A DNA stretch of 64,000 nt from Streptomyces sp. NBC_00464 (GCF_036013915.1 NZ_CP107899.1:868001-932000), one strand, 5' to 3'; positions 36,721-45,675 are shown, numbered from the stretch's first letter. Program-made: numbers and translations. The notes: generated by a model not told the origin, from the letters alone.

Positions 36721-37008
36721 GTGCCGCCTCCCAGCGGTGTGGTGCCGCGCGACATTGCGCGGCGGTGGGGGATGGCGCGCCCGGGGCCCGGACAACCGGA
36801 TCAGTTCATGACATGAGCACGACCTCGAACGCGACCGTCAGTACAATGGCACATGTCACATGTCCTACGGAAGGAGTTGGGCGCACATTCATCTCCGCGC
36901 CAACTCCCCGCGGTGTCACCCTGCTTGCCGGTGCCGCCGCTTCGGCCCGAGGAGTTCCGAGTCGGGTTCGGCGCACCTCGGCGCAGCGACTGAGGGAGGA
37001 TCTCCTGC

Positions 37009-37743
37009 GTGGCAAAGGACACGGACGGGGATGCGAGTGCGAGTGCGGATGCGGGTGCCGGCGTGGACGACGCGCAGGTGTGGAACGCCCGGTTGGGCTG
37101 GGCGTTCGGGCTGATCGCCGACGATCCCGTCGAACGGGGTGCGGCACTGGACCTGCTTGCCGACGCACAGGGGAACGTCCAGGGTGCTCTTGGCCGGTTC
37201 AACGAGTTGTGGCACTCGACGCTGCCGCTCGGCGGACAGGGACAGTGGCGAGATCCGGCCCTCCTGAAGGCATATGAGCGGTACGTCGAAGCCGGAAAGT
37301 CCTCACTGCCCGACGCGTTGTGGAACCGCCCGCCCGGAGACATCAGGGCATGGCAGGGCCTGCCCTATGCGCTCCTCTTCCTGGAGTGGGAGGCACGGTA
37401 TCCGCAGGAGTGGACCCGGCACGCCAAGAAGTGGGGCACAAAACAGAGCCTCATCCGGGACGTGGCGGTCGCAGGCCACGGCGAGGCGGTCAGAGCGAAG
37501 CTCACCGACCTGGTCGAGACCGTCGTTCAGCGGGCCTACCGCTGCAAGGACCGCGAGTACGTGCGCGTCGCCCGAGCCGTTGACAGTGAGGATCTGCGCC
37601 GCAGGCTGGACGCTGCCACCCGGTCCGGCAACCCGTGGGCGCGGCGGCATGCCGGCTACGTCCTCTGGCTCCTCGATCACCCCGAGGCACCGCACACGAT
37701 CCACGTCTGGCAGAACTGGATCGCGGCCGAGGCGAGCGAATGA
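37009..37743 (+). CDS. Hypothetical protein
   Basis: 244 residues from GTG 37009 with GGGAGG about 11 bp upstream. The N-terminus is Asp/Ala-rich and disordered. The rest is helical and rich in Trp (WNARLGWAFGLIADD, WQGLPYALLFLEWEARYP, VLWLLDHPEAPHTIHVWQNW). No catalytic motif, signal peptide or membrane helix is visible and I do not recognise the family. The 288-bp gap before it holds the collagenase promoter region, with the near-repeat CACATGTCACATGTC at 36851-36865. Confidence 0.6.
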   Translation: MAKDTDGDASASADAGAGVDDAQVWNARLGWAFGLIADDPVERGAALDLLADAQGNVQGALGRFNELWHSTLPLGGQGQWRDPALLKAYERYVEAGKSSLPDALWNRPPGDIRAWQGLPYALLFLEWEARYPQEWTRHAKKWGTKQSLIRDVAVAGHGEAVRAKLTDLVETVVQRAYRCKDREYVRVARAVDSEDLRRRLDAATRSGNPWARRHAGYVLWLLDHPEAPHTIHVWQNWIAAEASE

Positions 37744-37772
37744 GCCCCCCTTTCCGCCTGTCGGGACAACTC

Positions 37773-38465
37773 CTAGGCCTTCTGCCCCGCGAGTTTGGCA
37801 GCCACGGCGTCGAGAACCCAGTCCAGACCGGTCTCGAATGACTCCTCGGCGTCGACGTGCGTGCCGTCGTGCACGGCCTTGGCCAGTGCCGGGAAGCGGC
37901 CCGTGGCCAATGCCTTCGTCACACGCGGGCCGGAGGCGCGTTGCCAGTCGCTCTCGGACAGGCCCGTGGCGCGCTCGGCCCGCAGGTTGGTGATCTCGCG
38001 CCTGATCGCGCCGGTGAAGTAGGCGCTGACCGTCTCCACGGCGCGCATGACGGTGTCGACGTCGGCCAGGCCGTCGAGTGCGGCCAGCGTGGCCTCGGCC
38101 ACGGCGAGGCCGTTCGGGCCCAGGGCCGGACGGCCGCCGAGCAGGTCGGCCAGCCATTCATGACGGAGAGCGGCCTGCCTGGTGCGGCGGGCGAGGACGC
38201 GCAGCGCCTCCCGAAAGTCACCGGGCTCCTCCTCGGGGAGAATCTCGGCGTAGACCTCGTCCACCAGGAGGTCGAACAACTCCTCCTTGGTGGAGATGTA
38301 TCCGTACAGCCGCATCGGGCCGGCGTCCAGGCGGGCGGCGACCTTGCGCAACGACACCGCCGCCAGCCCGCCCTCGTCGGCCAGCGCCATGGCGGCGGCG
38401 ACGATCCGCTCCCGGTCGAGCGGCACAGGGCGATTCGGCGGCTCCGGCCGGTCCCACACAGTCAT
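37773..38465 (-). CDS. TetR/AcrR family regulator with TetR_C-type domain
   Basis: 230 residues from ATG 38465; GTG 38471 is equally in frame. The helix-turn-helix is LAAVSLRKVAARLDAGPMRLYGYISTKEELFDLLVDEVY, of the TetR(Class) type that often responds to drugs. The C-terminal part has GLADVDTVMRAVETVSAYFTGAI and a late ETGLDWVLDAV. It is divergent from an FAD monooxygenase 54 bp away, with two dyads between them, a classical repressor/target layout. Confidence 0.88.
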   Translation of the reverse strand: MTVWDRPEPPNRPVPLDRERIVAAAMALADEGGLAAVSLRKVAARLDAGPMRLYGYISTKEELFDLLVDEVYAEILPEEEPGDFREALRVLARRTRQAALRHEWLADLLGGRPALGPNGLAVAEATLAALDGLADVDTVMRAVETVSAYFTGAIRREITNLRAERATGLSESDWQRASGPRVTKALATGRFPALAKAVHDGTHVDAEESFETGLDWVLDAVAAKLAGQKA

Positions 38466-38483
38466 GGTCACATCGTACTGTTG

Positions 38484-38514
38484 CGATACGCCGTATCGTT
38501 AAAATACAGTGTAT
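38484..38514. promoter_or_regulatory. Paired TetR operators and promoter of the FAD monooxygenase
   Basis: Dyad 1 at 38484-38498 is CGATAC-gcc-GTATCG; dyad 2 at 38504-38514 is ATACA-g-TGTAT. Their centres are 18 bp apart and share the GATAC/ATAC half-site. A -10-like TAAAAT (38500-38505) lies between and overlaps dyad 2. The transcript would start only a few bases before the monooxygenase ATG. Binding would block both divergent promoters. Confidence 0.65.
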
Positions 38515-38518
38515 CGAC

Positions 38519-39643
38519 ATGAGACAACGAATCGCCGTGGTCGGGAGCGGCCCTGCAGGCCTTGCCTTCGCCCGCGTCCTGCACCGCCATGACCACCCCG
38601 TCACCGTCCTCGAACGCGATCCCGCACCCGACGCCCGCCCTCCCGGCGGCACCCTGGACCTGCACGAGGGGCTGGGTCAGCTCGCGCTGGACAAGGCGGG
38701 GTTGCTGACGGAGTTCCAGGCCCTGTCCCGCCCCGAGGGGCAGGCGATGCGCATTCTGGATACGGACGGGACCGTCCTGCGCGACTGGAAACCTCGTCCG
38801 GGTGACCGGGCCAATCCCGAGATCGATCGCCGTCAACTCCGTGATCTGCTGCTCGGCCCTCTGGACGTCCGGTGGGGGCAGGGTGTGACGCAGGTGGTGC
38901 CGGGGACCCGAAACGGCGTGCTGGTCCATTTCGCGGACGGGCGACAGGAGACGTTCGACCTCGTGATCGGCGCGGACGGCGCCTGGTCCCGGGTCCGCCC
39001 GGTCGTCTCGCCGGTGACGCCGCACTACACCGGAGTCACCTTCGTCGAGACCTCCCTGGACGACGTCGACATCCGCCACCCCGGCCTCGCGCGTCTGATC
39101 GGCGACGGTTCCCTGGCCGTGTACGGCGTGAACCGCGCGCTCGTCGCCCAGCGCAACAGCGGCGGCCACGTCAAGGTGTACGCCCAGTTCCGTGCGCCGC
39201 TGGCCTGGCACACGCACCTGGACCTGACCGACGCCGAGGCCGTGCGGTCGAGCCTGCTGGCCCTGTTCGACGGCTGGGCCGCCCCTGTCCTCGACCTCCT
39301 CCGCCACGGCACCGCTTTCGTCCACCGCCCCCTCTACGTCCTGCCCGTGTCCCACACCTGGACCCATGTCCCCGGGGTGACGCTCCTGGGCGACGCCGCC
39401 CATCTGATGCCCCCGCTGGGGGCGGGCGCGAACCTCGCGATGCTGGAAGGCGCCGAACTCGCCGAGTCCATCGCCACCGGCCCCGGCCCCGGAGATCTGG
39501 ACGCGACCGTCCGCGCCTTCGAGGAACAGATGTGGGCACGGGCCGGCAGGTGGGCGAAGATGACGACGGCCGGTCTGGACCGCCTCGTGAGCCCGGACCC
39601 AGCCGAAGCCCTCGCCCTCTTCGACCAGGTCCAGCCGTCCTGA
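38519..39643 (+). CDS. FAD-dependent monooxygenase (TetX/PHBH-like)
   Basis: 374 residues from ATG 38519 (MRQRIAVVGSGPAGLAFARVL). GxGxxG near 9, ERDPAPDARPPGG near 32, the DG motif FDLVIGADGAWSRVRP near 150 and GDAAHLMPPLGAGANLAM near 290 define class A flavin monooxygenases. The closest feel is TetX-type enzymes that hydroxylate aromatic or tetracycline-like compounds. A divergent TetR regulator fits drug or aromatic inducibility. Resistance activity is plausible but unproven. Confidence 0.88.
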   Translation: MRQRIAVVGSGPAGLAFARVLHRHDHPVTVLERDPAPDARPPGGTLDLHEGLGQLALDKAGLLTEFQALSRPEGQAMRILDTDGTVLRDWKPRPGDRANPEIDRRQLRDLLLGPLDVRWGQGVTQVVPGTRNGVLVHFADGRQETFDLVIGADGAWSRVRPVVSPVTPHYTGVTFVETSLDDVDIRHPGLARLIGDGSLAVYGVNRALVAQRNSGGHVKVYAQFRAPLAWHTHLDLTDAEAVRSSLLALFDGWAAPVLDLLRHGTAFVHRPLYVLPVSHTWTHVPGVTLLGDAAHLMPPLGAGANLAMLEGAELAESIATGPGPGDLDATVRAFEEQMWARAGRWAKMTTAGLDRLVSPDPAEALALFDQVQPS

Positions 39644-39718
39644 CCGCCGAGCGCGAGAGCACCGGCAACGCGCCGCGGCTTCACGGAGGACACAGGCGCG
39701 GGCAACCGCGCGAGGGTC

Positions 39719-40441
39719 TCAGACCTGGCCGGCCGACACCCCTTCGGGCGCCTCGCCGGAGCGCTCGGACCCGCCCTGCCTGCCGTCGGCCCACAGGGAC
39801 CGGACATGGGACATATGGGCGAGCATGCAGGCCTCGGCTCCCGGGGCGTCACCGGCGACCACCAGGTCCAGCAGTTGTACGTGTTCCTGCGCGGAGGCGA
39901 TCAGCTGCCCCGACTCGGCCAGCCGGTTCAGGCCGAACAGCCGGGAGCGCTTGCGCAGTTCGCCGACCTCCTCGACCAGCCGGCGGTTCCCGGCCAACGC
40001 CAGCAGGGCGAGATGGAAACGGCGGTCCGCCTCCAGATAGCCCAGGATGTCGTGCCGGCGGGCCGCCTCGACGATCTCCAGCGCTACGGGCCGCAGCGCC
40101 TCCAACTCCTGTGTGAGGCCCATCCGCGCGATCCTGCCCACGGTGGGCACCTCAATCATGGCCCGGAGTTCGGTGAAGTCGTCGAGGTCCTGATCGGTCA
40201 GTTCGGTGATCCGGAAACCCTTGTTGCGGACGGCCTCGACCAGTCCCTCACGGGCCAGGTCGAGCATCGCCTCACGGACGGGCGTGGCGGAGACCCCGAA
40301 ATCCGAGGCGAGCGCGGGCGCGGAGTACACGGTCCCGGGCTTCAGCTCGCCGGAGATGAGTGCCGCCCGCAGTGCGTGCGCCACCTGGTCACGCAGATGC
40401 TCCTGCGCCGAGATCACGTTGAGCGACGTCAGGCGGGCCAT
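39719..40441 (-). CDS. GntR family regulator (FCD) of the hydroxyproline cluster
   Basis: 240 residues from ATG 40441 with GGAGGA upstream. Winged helix LRDQVAHALRAALISGELKPG to DFGVSATPVREAMLDLAREG. The FCD domain has the Asp/His metal-site helix EADRRFHLALLALAGNRR near 140 and HVQLLDLVVAGDAPGAE. It lies immediately downstream of the 4-hydroxyproline epimerase on the same strand. FCD regulators typically sense small carboxylates, so hydroxyproline or a breakdown product is the likely effector. A shared dyad upstream of this gene and of the dehydrogenase supports a local regulon. Confidence 0.88.
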   Translation of the reverse strand: MARLTSLNVISAQEHLRDQVAHALRAALISGELKPGTVYSAPALASDFGVSATPVREAMLDLAREGLVEAVRNKGFRITELTDQDLDDFTELRAMIEVPTVGRIARMGLTQELEALRPVALEIVEAARRHDILGYLEADRRFHLALLALAGNRRLVEEVGELRKRSRLFGLNRLAESGQLIASAQEHVQLLDLVVAGDAPGAEACMLAHMSHVRSLWADGRQGGSERSGEAPEGVSAGQV

Positions 40442-40471
40442 GTCTGTTCCTCCAGCACCGTGCGGAGCCCA

Positions 40472-40490
40472 AGAATACAATGTGACGTTG
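40472..40490 (-). promoter_or_regulatory. GntR promoter and operator
   Basis: Read on the minus strand, TATTCT (40472-40477) is a good -10 box for the GntR gene. Adjoining it at 40478-40490 is CAATGTGACGTTG (plus strand), which matches its own complement at 10 of 13 positions. The same AATGTGAC core recurs at the dehydrogenase promoter, so this is a likely autoregulatory site. Confidence 0.55.
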
Positions 40491-40509
40491 TGCGTTGCGG
40501 ACTCAACGG

Positions 40510-41511
40510 TCACAACACGAAGCCCTCGGGGAACGGGTCGGCCGGGTCGAGGAAGTACTGCGCGGTCCCCGTGATCCAGGCGCGCCCTGTGATGGCGGGG
40601 ACGACGGCGGGCAGCGTTCCCACGGTCGTCTCGGCGACGAGCCGGCCCGTGAACTCCGTACCGATGAAGGACTCGTTGACGAAGTCGGTGTCCAGCGCCA
40701 GTTCGCCCCGCGCGTGGAGCTGGGCCATGCGCGCGGAGGTGCCGGTGCCGCACGGCGAACGGTCGAACCAGCCGGGGTGGATGGCCATGGCGTGCCGGGA
40801 GCGGACGGCGTCCGAGCCCGGGGCGATCAGCTGGACGTGCTTGAGCCCGTGGATGGCGGGGTCGAGCGGGTGGACCGGGCGGTCACCGGCGTTGACCGCG
40901 TCCATCAGTGCGAGCCCGGCGGCCAGCAACTCGTCCTTGCGGGAGCGGTCGAACGGCAGGCCCAAGTCGTCCAGTTGGACCATGGCGTAGAAGTTTCCGC
41001 CGTACGCGAGGTCGTAGGGCACGGTGCCGTGGCCGGGGACCTTCGCCGTGAGTCCGAGTCCGGCACTGAAGGCGGGGACGTTGGTCAGGGTGACGGAGGT
41101 GGCAGCGCCGTCCTCGACCCGGACGTCGACGCTCACCAGCCCGGCGGGAGTGTCCAGCCGCACGGTGGTGACCGGTTCGGTGACCTCCACCATGCCGGTC
41201 TCCACCAGGACGGTGGCCACCCCTATGGTGCCGTGCCCGCACATCGGCAGACAGCCGGAGACCTCCATGAACAGGACCCCGAAGTCGGCGTCGGGTCGGG
41301 TCGGCGGCTGGAGTATCGCCCCGCTCATGGCCGCGTGGCCGCGCGGCTCGTACATCAGCAGGGTCCGTACCGCGTCCCGGTGCGCCATGAAGTGGGCGCG
41401 GCGCTCGGCCATGGTGGCGCCGGGCAGCGTGCCGATGCCGCCGGTGATCACCCGGGTGGGCATGCCTTCGGTGTGCGAGTCGACGGCGTGGAAGATGTGA
41501 CGCGTGCGCAA
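40510..41511 (-). CDS. 4-hydroxyproline 2-epimerase (proline racemase family)
   Basis: 333 residues. Both catalytic cysteines are present: C91 in MCGHGTIG and C254 in SPCGTGTSA. This separates it from trans-3-hydroxyproline dehydratases, where the first is Thr. Opening IFHAVDSHTEGMPTRVITGG and GHAAMSGAIL are typical. It converts trans-4-hydroxy-L-proline to cis-4-hydroxy-D-proline, the first step of collagen imino-acid breakdown. Proline racemase activity cannot be excluded, but the surrounding enzymes argue for hydroxyproline. Confidence 0.9.
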   Translation of the reverse strand: MRTRHIFHAVDSHTEGMPTRVITGGIGTLPGATMAERRAHFMAHRDAVRTLLMYEPRGHAAMSGAILQPPTRPDADFGVLFMEVSGCLPMCGHGTIGVATVLVETGMVEVTEPVTTVRLDTPAGLVSVDVRVEDGAATSVTLTNVPAFSAGLGLTAKVPGHGTVPYDLAYGGNFYAMVQLDDLGLPFDRSRKDELLAAGLALMDAVNAGDRPVHPLDPAIHGLKHVQLIAPGSDAVRSRHAMAIHPGWFDRSPCGTGTSARMAQLHARGELALDTDFVNESFIGTEFTGRLVAETTVGTLPAVVPAITGRAWITGTAQYFLDPADPFPEGFVL

Positions 41512-41612
41512 GTGTCCCCCTCGGGTCGTCCGGCCGTTCCGGTACGACGCTCCGGCCGGCGGATGTCTGGTGTGCTGACGGGTGGGGCGATACCCCCGAT
41601 GACCGGCCTCTC

Positions 41613-42521
41613 TCAGTCGAGGCCCTCGGCCAGCGCCTTCTCGGTGGCCGCGCGCACGGCGGCCAGGGCGCCGGCGTCGAGCGGCATGCGCGGCGGCCGG
41701 GTGGGGCCGCCGTGCCGACCGACGATGTCCATCGACGCCTTGATGGCCTGGACGAACTCCGGCTTGGAGTCCCAGCGCAGGAGCGGGTGCAGCCGCCGGT
41801 ACAGCGGCAGCGCCGTGTCCAGGTCCCCGGACACGGCAGCCCGGTACAGCGCGACGCAGCCGGCGGGCAGCATGTTGGGGCAGCCCGCGATCCAGCCGAC
41901 GGCACCCGCCACGGCGAGCTCCAGCAGGACGTCGTCGGCGCCGACCAGCAGGTCGAGCCCCGGGGCCTCCTCGGCGATCTCGTACGCCCTGCGGACGTCA
42001 CCGCTGAACTCCTTGACGGCGACGACGGAACCGTCGGCGTGGAGCTGGGCGAGCAGCCGCGGTGTCAGGTCGACCTTGGTGTCGTACGGATTGTTGTACG
42101 CGACGACCGGCAGGCCCGCGGAGGCGACTTCCGCGTAGTGCGCACGGACCGCCCCGTCCTCGCACGGGTACCCGTTGGGCGGCAGCAGCAGGACGGAGCC
42201 GGCCCCGGCCTCGGCCGCCTGCTCGGCGCGGCGCCGCGCCTGGGTGCTGTCGTAGGCGGAGACGCCGGGCATCACCCTGGCCCCGTCCCCGGCCGCCTCG
42301 ACGGCGACCCGTACGACCTGGTCGCGCTCCTGGTCCGTGAGGGTCTGGTACTCCCCCAGCGAACCGTTGGGCACCACACCGTCGCATCCTTCGGCGACGA
42401 GGTCGTGCACATGTGCGGCGTACGCGTCGAAGTCGATGGACCGGTCCTCGCGCAGGGTGAGGGGCGTGGCCACCATGACGCCTCGCCAGGGGCTGGTGCG
42501 TGCAGGGCGGTTCGTCTTCAT
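41613..42521 (-). CDS. Dihydrodipicolinate synthase family protein, likely pyrroline-4-hydroxy-2-carboxylate deaminase
   Basis: 302 residues from ATG 42521. (beta/alpha)8 barrel of the DapA/NAL superfamily: GVVPNGSLGEYQTLT near 48, YNNPYD with Tyr142, and the Schiff-base Lys170 in VVAVKEFSGD. In hydroxyproline operons this family member deaminates delta1-pyrroline-4-hydroxy-2-carboxylate to alpha-ketoglutarate semialdehyde. The placement between the epimerase and the dehydrogenase subunits supports that over lysine synthesis. Confidence 0.85.
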   Translation of the reverse strand: MKTNRPARTSPWRGVMVATPLTLREDRSIDFDAYAAHVHDLVAEGCDGVVPNGSLGEYQTLTDQERDQVVRVAVEAAGDGARVMPGVSAYDSTQARRRAEQAAEAGAGSVLLLPPNGYPCEDGAVRAHYAEVASAGLPVVAYNNPYDTKVDLTPRLLAQLHADGSVVAVKEFSGDVRRAYEIAEEAPGLDLLVGADDVLLELAVAGAVGWIAGCPNMLPAGCVALYRAAVSGDLDTALPLYRRLHPLLRWDSKPEFVQAIKASMDIVGRHGGPTRPPRMPLDAGALAAVRAATEKALAEGLD

Positions 42522-42586
42522 GCGGGCTCCATTGGAAGGTGTGGCGAAGGTGGGAAAAGACATGCGGAGGGGTGGGGTGCGCGTCC

Positions 42587-44041
42587 TCACGTGTCCTCGG
42601 GGAGGGCGGCACGGGCGAGTACGGACAGGGGGACGGGGCAGGCGAGCGGGCGCCGGTCGGCACCCCCGGTCTCCGCTGCGCAGCCGGCGAGTTCCCGCAC
42701 GGCGAATCCGCACGTCCGGCCCTGGCACCAGCCCATCCCGGCCCGGGTGAGGAGCTTGACCGTACGGCTGTCACCGGCACCGAGCTCCCCGACGGCCGTG
42801 CGGATGGCGCCGGTGGTGACCTCCTCGCACCGGCAGACCTCGGTGTCGGCTGCCGTCCAGTCGGTCCAGCCGGGTCCCGGACGGTGCACGGCGCCCATGA
42901 GTTCGGCGAACGCACGCATCCTGCGCCGGGCCCGGCGCAGGGCCGCCGTGCGTGCCGTGCCCCGGCCGCCGCGCGCGTCCACGAGCACGGAGCGGGCCGC
43001 CAGTTCGCCTTCGGTCAGGGCGAGTCGGACGCCGCCGATACCGCCGGTCTCGCCCGCGGCCCATACTCCCGGCACGGTGGTGCGCAGTTCCTCGTCGAGC
43101 TCCAGCGCGGCCGATCCGTCCGCGGCACACCGGGTGGCGCAGCCCAGCCCGACGGCGAGGTCCAGCTGGGGCACGAGACCGTGCCCGACGGCCAGGGTGT
43201 CGCAATCGATCCGGTGCCCGGTCCCGGGCAGTGGACGCCAGTCACGGTCCAGCCGGCTCACCGTGACGCCCTCCACCCGGTCGGTGCCGTGGACGGCGGT
43301 GACGGCCCGGTGCGTCAGCAGCCTGACCCGGTGGCGTGCCAGCGCCACACCGTGCCGAGCCCCTTCGGCGAGCCGGCCGGGGGCGGCGGCCAGCACCATC
43401 GGCGCACGTCCGTACGCCGCGTAGCCGGAGGCCTCCACCAGCGCGGGCACCCGGGCGCCCGCTCGGGCGAGGGAGACCGCGACGGCCTGCAGCAGCGGTC
43501 CGCTGCCGGCGACGACGATCCGCCGGCCCGGCAGGACCAGGCCCGATTTCAGCATGGCCTGCGCCCCGGCCGCTCCGACGACCCCGGGCAGGGTCCAGCC
43601 GGGGAACGGGAGTTGGCGCTCGTGGGAGCCGGTCGCGACCAGCAGCCGGCGGGCGTCGAGCGTGCAGGCCCCGTCCCGGCCGTCGGGCCCGGTGACCGCG
43701 TGCAGGGTCCAGTCCGCTGCGCGCCGCTCGACGGCCCAGACGTGGTGGCCGGTGAGATGGCGGATCCGGCCTGCCGTGCGGTGCCGGTCGAGCCGTGCGG
43801 CGAGGGCCTCGAACTCCCGCCAGTTGTGGTGAAGTCGCTCGGGCCGGGTGGCGCCGAGGCCGGGTGCCGGGGCACGGTAGTACTGGCCGCCCGGTGCGTC
43901 CGCCGCGTCGAGCAGGACCACATCGAGTCCGCCGTCGGCAGCGGTGACGGCGGCGGCCGTCCCGGCGGGACCGGCGCCCACCACCGCGAGTTCGGTGCGC
44001 TCGGGGCGGGCGGCGGACGGTTCAGCGGACGGGACCGGCAT
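42587..44041 (-). CDS. FAD/NAD(P)-binding oxidoreductase, D-hydroxyproline dehydrogenase subunit
   Basis: 484 residues from ATG 44041. Dinucleotide folds at TELAVVGAGPAGTAAAVTAA near 18 and GRRIVVAGSGPLLQAVAVSL near 163. The C-terminal [2Fe-2S]-type cysteine region is VCRCEEVTTGAI near 395, then CQGRTCGFAVREL. This is the layout of HcnB/opine-oxidase-A proteins, which form alpha-beta-gamma dehydrogenases with the two genes just upstream. It overlaps the small Fe-S gene by 20 bp. In context it should transfer electrons from cis-4-hydroxy-D-proline oxidation to the respiratory chain. Confidence 0.85.
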   Translation of the reverse strand: MPVPSAEPSAARPERTELAVVGAGPAGTAAAVTAADGGLDVVLLDAADAPGGQYYRAPAPGLGATRPERLHHNWREFEALAARLDRHRTAGRIRHLTGHHVWAVERRAADWTLHAVTGPDGRDGACTLDARRLLVATGSHERQLPFPGWTLPGVVGAAGAQAMLKSGLVLPGRRIVVAGSGPLLQAVAVSLARAGARVPALVEASGYAAYGRAPMVLAAAPGRLAEGARHGVALARHRVRLLTHRAVTAVHGTDRVEGVTVSRLDRDWRPLPGTGHRIDCDTLAVGHGLVPQLDLAVGLGCATRCAADGSAALELDEELRTTVPGVWAAGETGGIGGVRLALTEGELAARSVLVDARGGRGTARTAALRRARRRMRAFAELMGAVHRPGPGWTDWTAADTEVCRCEEVTTGAIRTAVGELGAGDSRTVKLLTRAGMGWCQGRTCGFAVRELAGCAAETGGADRRPLACPVPLSVLARAALPEDT

Positions 44042-44360
44042 GACCGTCCCCTTCCTGCGTGGTGACGGCATCGCCGGGGCGGGCGGGCAGCAGGCAGGCA
44101 CGCCGGTTGGGGAGGCCGTTGACGGTGGCCAGGCAGTCGAAGCAGGATCCGATCCCGCAGAAGGCACCCCGCGGCCGTCCGGCCCCCCGGGTGGTGCGCC
44201 AGGTGAGGACGGAGGCGGCCCAGAGTGCGGCCGCGATGCTCTGGCCGGGCAGGGCGCGGACCGGGCGGCCGTCGAAGGTGATCTCGAAACCGGGGCCGGG
44301 ATCGGCACCGGCCAGGCCGGCCGGGGTCCGTACGGCCGTACGTATGCGGGGACGTCTCAC
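44022..44360 (-). CDS. Small [2Fe-2S] subunit of the dehydrogenase (HcnA-like)
   Basis: 112 residues from GTG 44360 with AGGAG 6 bp upstream. Cysteines in GAFCGIGSCFDCLATVNG and a later RRAC form the [2Fe-2S] site (C-x4-C-x2-C-x12-C). The opening EITFDGRPVRALPGQSIAAALW is a typical 2Fe-2S ferredoxin-fold start. It matches the gamma subunit of D-hydroxyproline, glycine-type or opine dehydrogenases. It is placed between the two flavoprotein genes. Confidence 0.85.
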   Translation of the reverse strand: MRRPRIRTAVRTPAGLAGADPGPGFEITFDGRPVRALPGQSIAAALWAASVLTWRTTRGAGRPRGAFCGIGSCFDCLATVNGLPNRRACLLPARPGDAVTTQEGDGHAGPVR

Positions 44361-44490
44361 CAGGGCTCCTGCTCTGTCGGTCGGCGGTCGGGCGGTCCGG
44401 ACGCTCCCGGACGGGTCAGCGGGCTTCTCGGGGCGTGCGGCGCATCAGGACCGCGTCCCCGGAGGCAGCGGGTGGCCCCGGTCCTGCCGG

Positions 44491-45666
44491 TCAGTCGTCG
44501 GAACCGGGGCGGGGGCCCGCGTCGAACCGGTCCGGACGGAACGGCTCCGGGTCGAGGGCCGGTTCCTCCCCGCGGATCGCGGCGGTGATCAGCACGGCCG
44601 TGGCCGGCGCCAGTCCGATGCCCGCCCCCTCATGGCCGCAGGCGTGGAAGAGGCCCGGCACCCGGCGGTCGGGCCCGATCGCCGGGAGGTGGTCGGGCAG
44701 GTAGGGGCGGAAGCCGTGGTAGGCCCGCAGCACCCTGGTGTGGGCGAGCACCGGGAAGAGCGCGGCCGCCGCAGCGGCCAGTTGGCTGACCACGGGGACG
44801 GACAACGTCCGGTCGAAGCGCACCCGTTCACGGCTGGCGCCGATCAGGACCGGCCCGGCCTGTGTGCCCTCCACGACGGGAGAGGTCTGCAGGGCGGCGG
44901 ATGCGCTCGACACGTCGGCCACGTACTCCGCCGCGTACACCTTGTGTCTGATCAGCGGCGGCAGCGGCTCGGTCACCAGGACGAAGCCGCGCCTCGGCAG
45001 CACGGGCAGTTCCACTCCCGCCAGAGCGGCCAGTTCCCCGCCCCGTACACCCGTCGCGTTGACCACCGCCGGGGCGGACAGCTCTCCCGCACGGGTCCGT
45101 ACACCGCGCACCGCGCCCGTCGGTCCGGTCAGCACGGCCGTGACCGCCTGCCCCGGGTGGAGGCTCGCTCCGGCATCGCGGGCCGCGCGGACGAGATGGG
45201 CCGCGGCCAGGGCGGGCTGGACCTGGGCGTCCTGCGGGTAGAGGAATCCTCCGGCGAGCCCGGATGCCAAGTGCGGCTCGATCGCCTGCAGTTCTTCGGC
45301 CGCCACCGCGGTGGCCCGGACTCCTGCCGCCCGCTGCCCGGCGGCGGTCACGGTCAGGGTGGCCAGCGACTCGGGGCCCGCCGCGACGACCAGCCCGCCC
45401 TTCTGCTCGAACTCGACGGCGGAGGGCAGCACTTCGGCCAGCTCGCGCCAGAGTGCGGCGGACAGGAGCGCGAGGTCCAGCTCCGGGCCCGGCACCTTGT
45501 CGGAGACCAGGAGGTTCCCCTCCCCCGCCCCGGTGGTGCCACCGGCCACCGGTCCGCTGTCCACCACCGCGACCGAAAGTCCGGACCGGGCGGCGTAGTA
45601 CGCGCAGGCGGCACCGACCACTCCGGCGCCGACGACGACCACGTCGAAACGCTGTCTCGTGAACAC
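44491..45666 (-). CDS. FAD-dependent oxidoreductase (DAO family), D-hydroxyproline dehydrogenase catalytic subunit
   Basis: 391 residues from GTG 45666. The FAD motif DVVVVGAGVVGAACAYYAA starts at residue 8. The DAO fold continues with VVNATGVRGGELAALAG near 205 and the terminal HGFRPYLPDHLPAIGPD and CGHEGAGIGLAPATA, seen in amino-acid oxidase-type subunits. It should oxidise cis-4-hydroxy-D-proline to the pyrroline acid. First gene of the minus-strand dehydrogenase set, with an operator-like dyad 10 bp upstream. Confidence 0.85.
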   Translation of the reverse strand: MFTRQRFDVVVVGAGVVGAACAYYAARSGLSVAVVDSGPVAGGTTGAGEGNLLVSDKVPGPELDLALLSAALWRELAEVLPSAVEFEQKGGLVVAAGPESLATLTVTAAGQRAAGVRATAVAAEELQAIEPHLASGLAGGFLYPQDAQVQPALAAAHLVRAARDAGASLHPGQAVTAVLTGPTGAVRGVRTRAGELSAPAVVNATGVRGGELAALAGVELPVLPRRGFVLVTEPLPPLIRHKVYAAEYVADVSSASAALQTSPVVEGTQAGPVLIGASRERVRFDRTLSVPVVSQLAAAAAALFPVLAHTRVLRAYHGFRPYLPDHLPAIGPDRRVPGLFHACGHEGAGIGLAPATAVLITAAIRGEEPALDPEPFRPDRFDAGPRPGSDD

Positions 45667-45675
45667 GTCAGTAAT

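Noticed and set aside
36840..36880. Clear promoter for the collagenase gene
   Set aside because: ATTGTAC-like and GTGACA-like hexamers exist but at poor spacing; only the ACATGTC near-repeat was noted.
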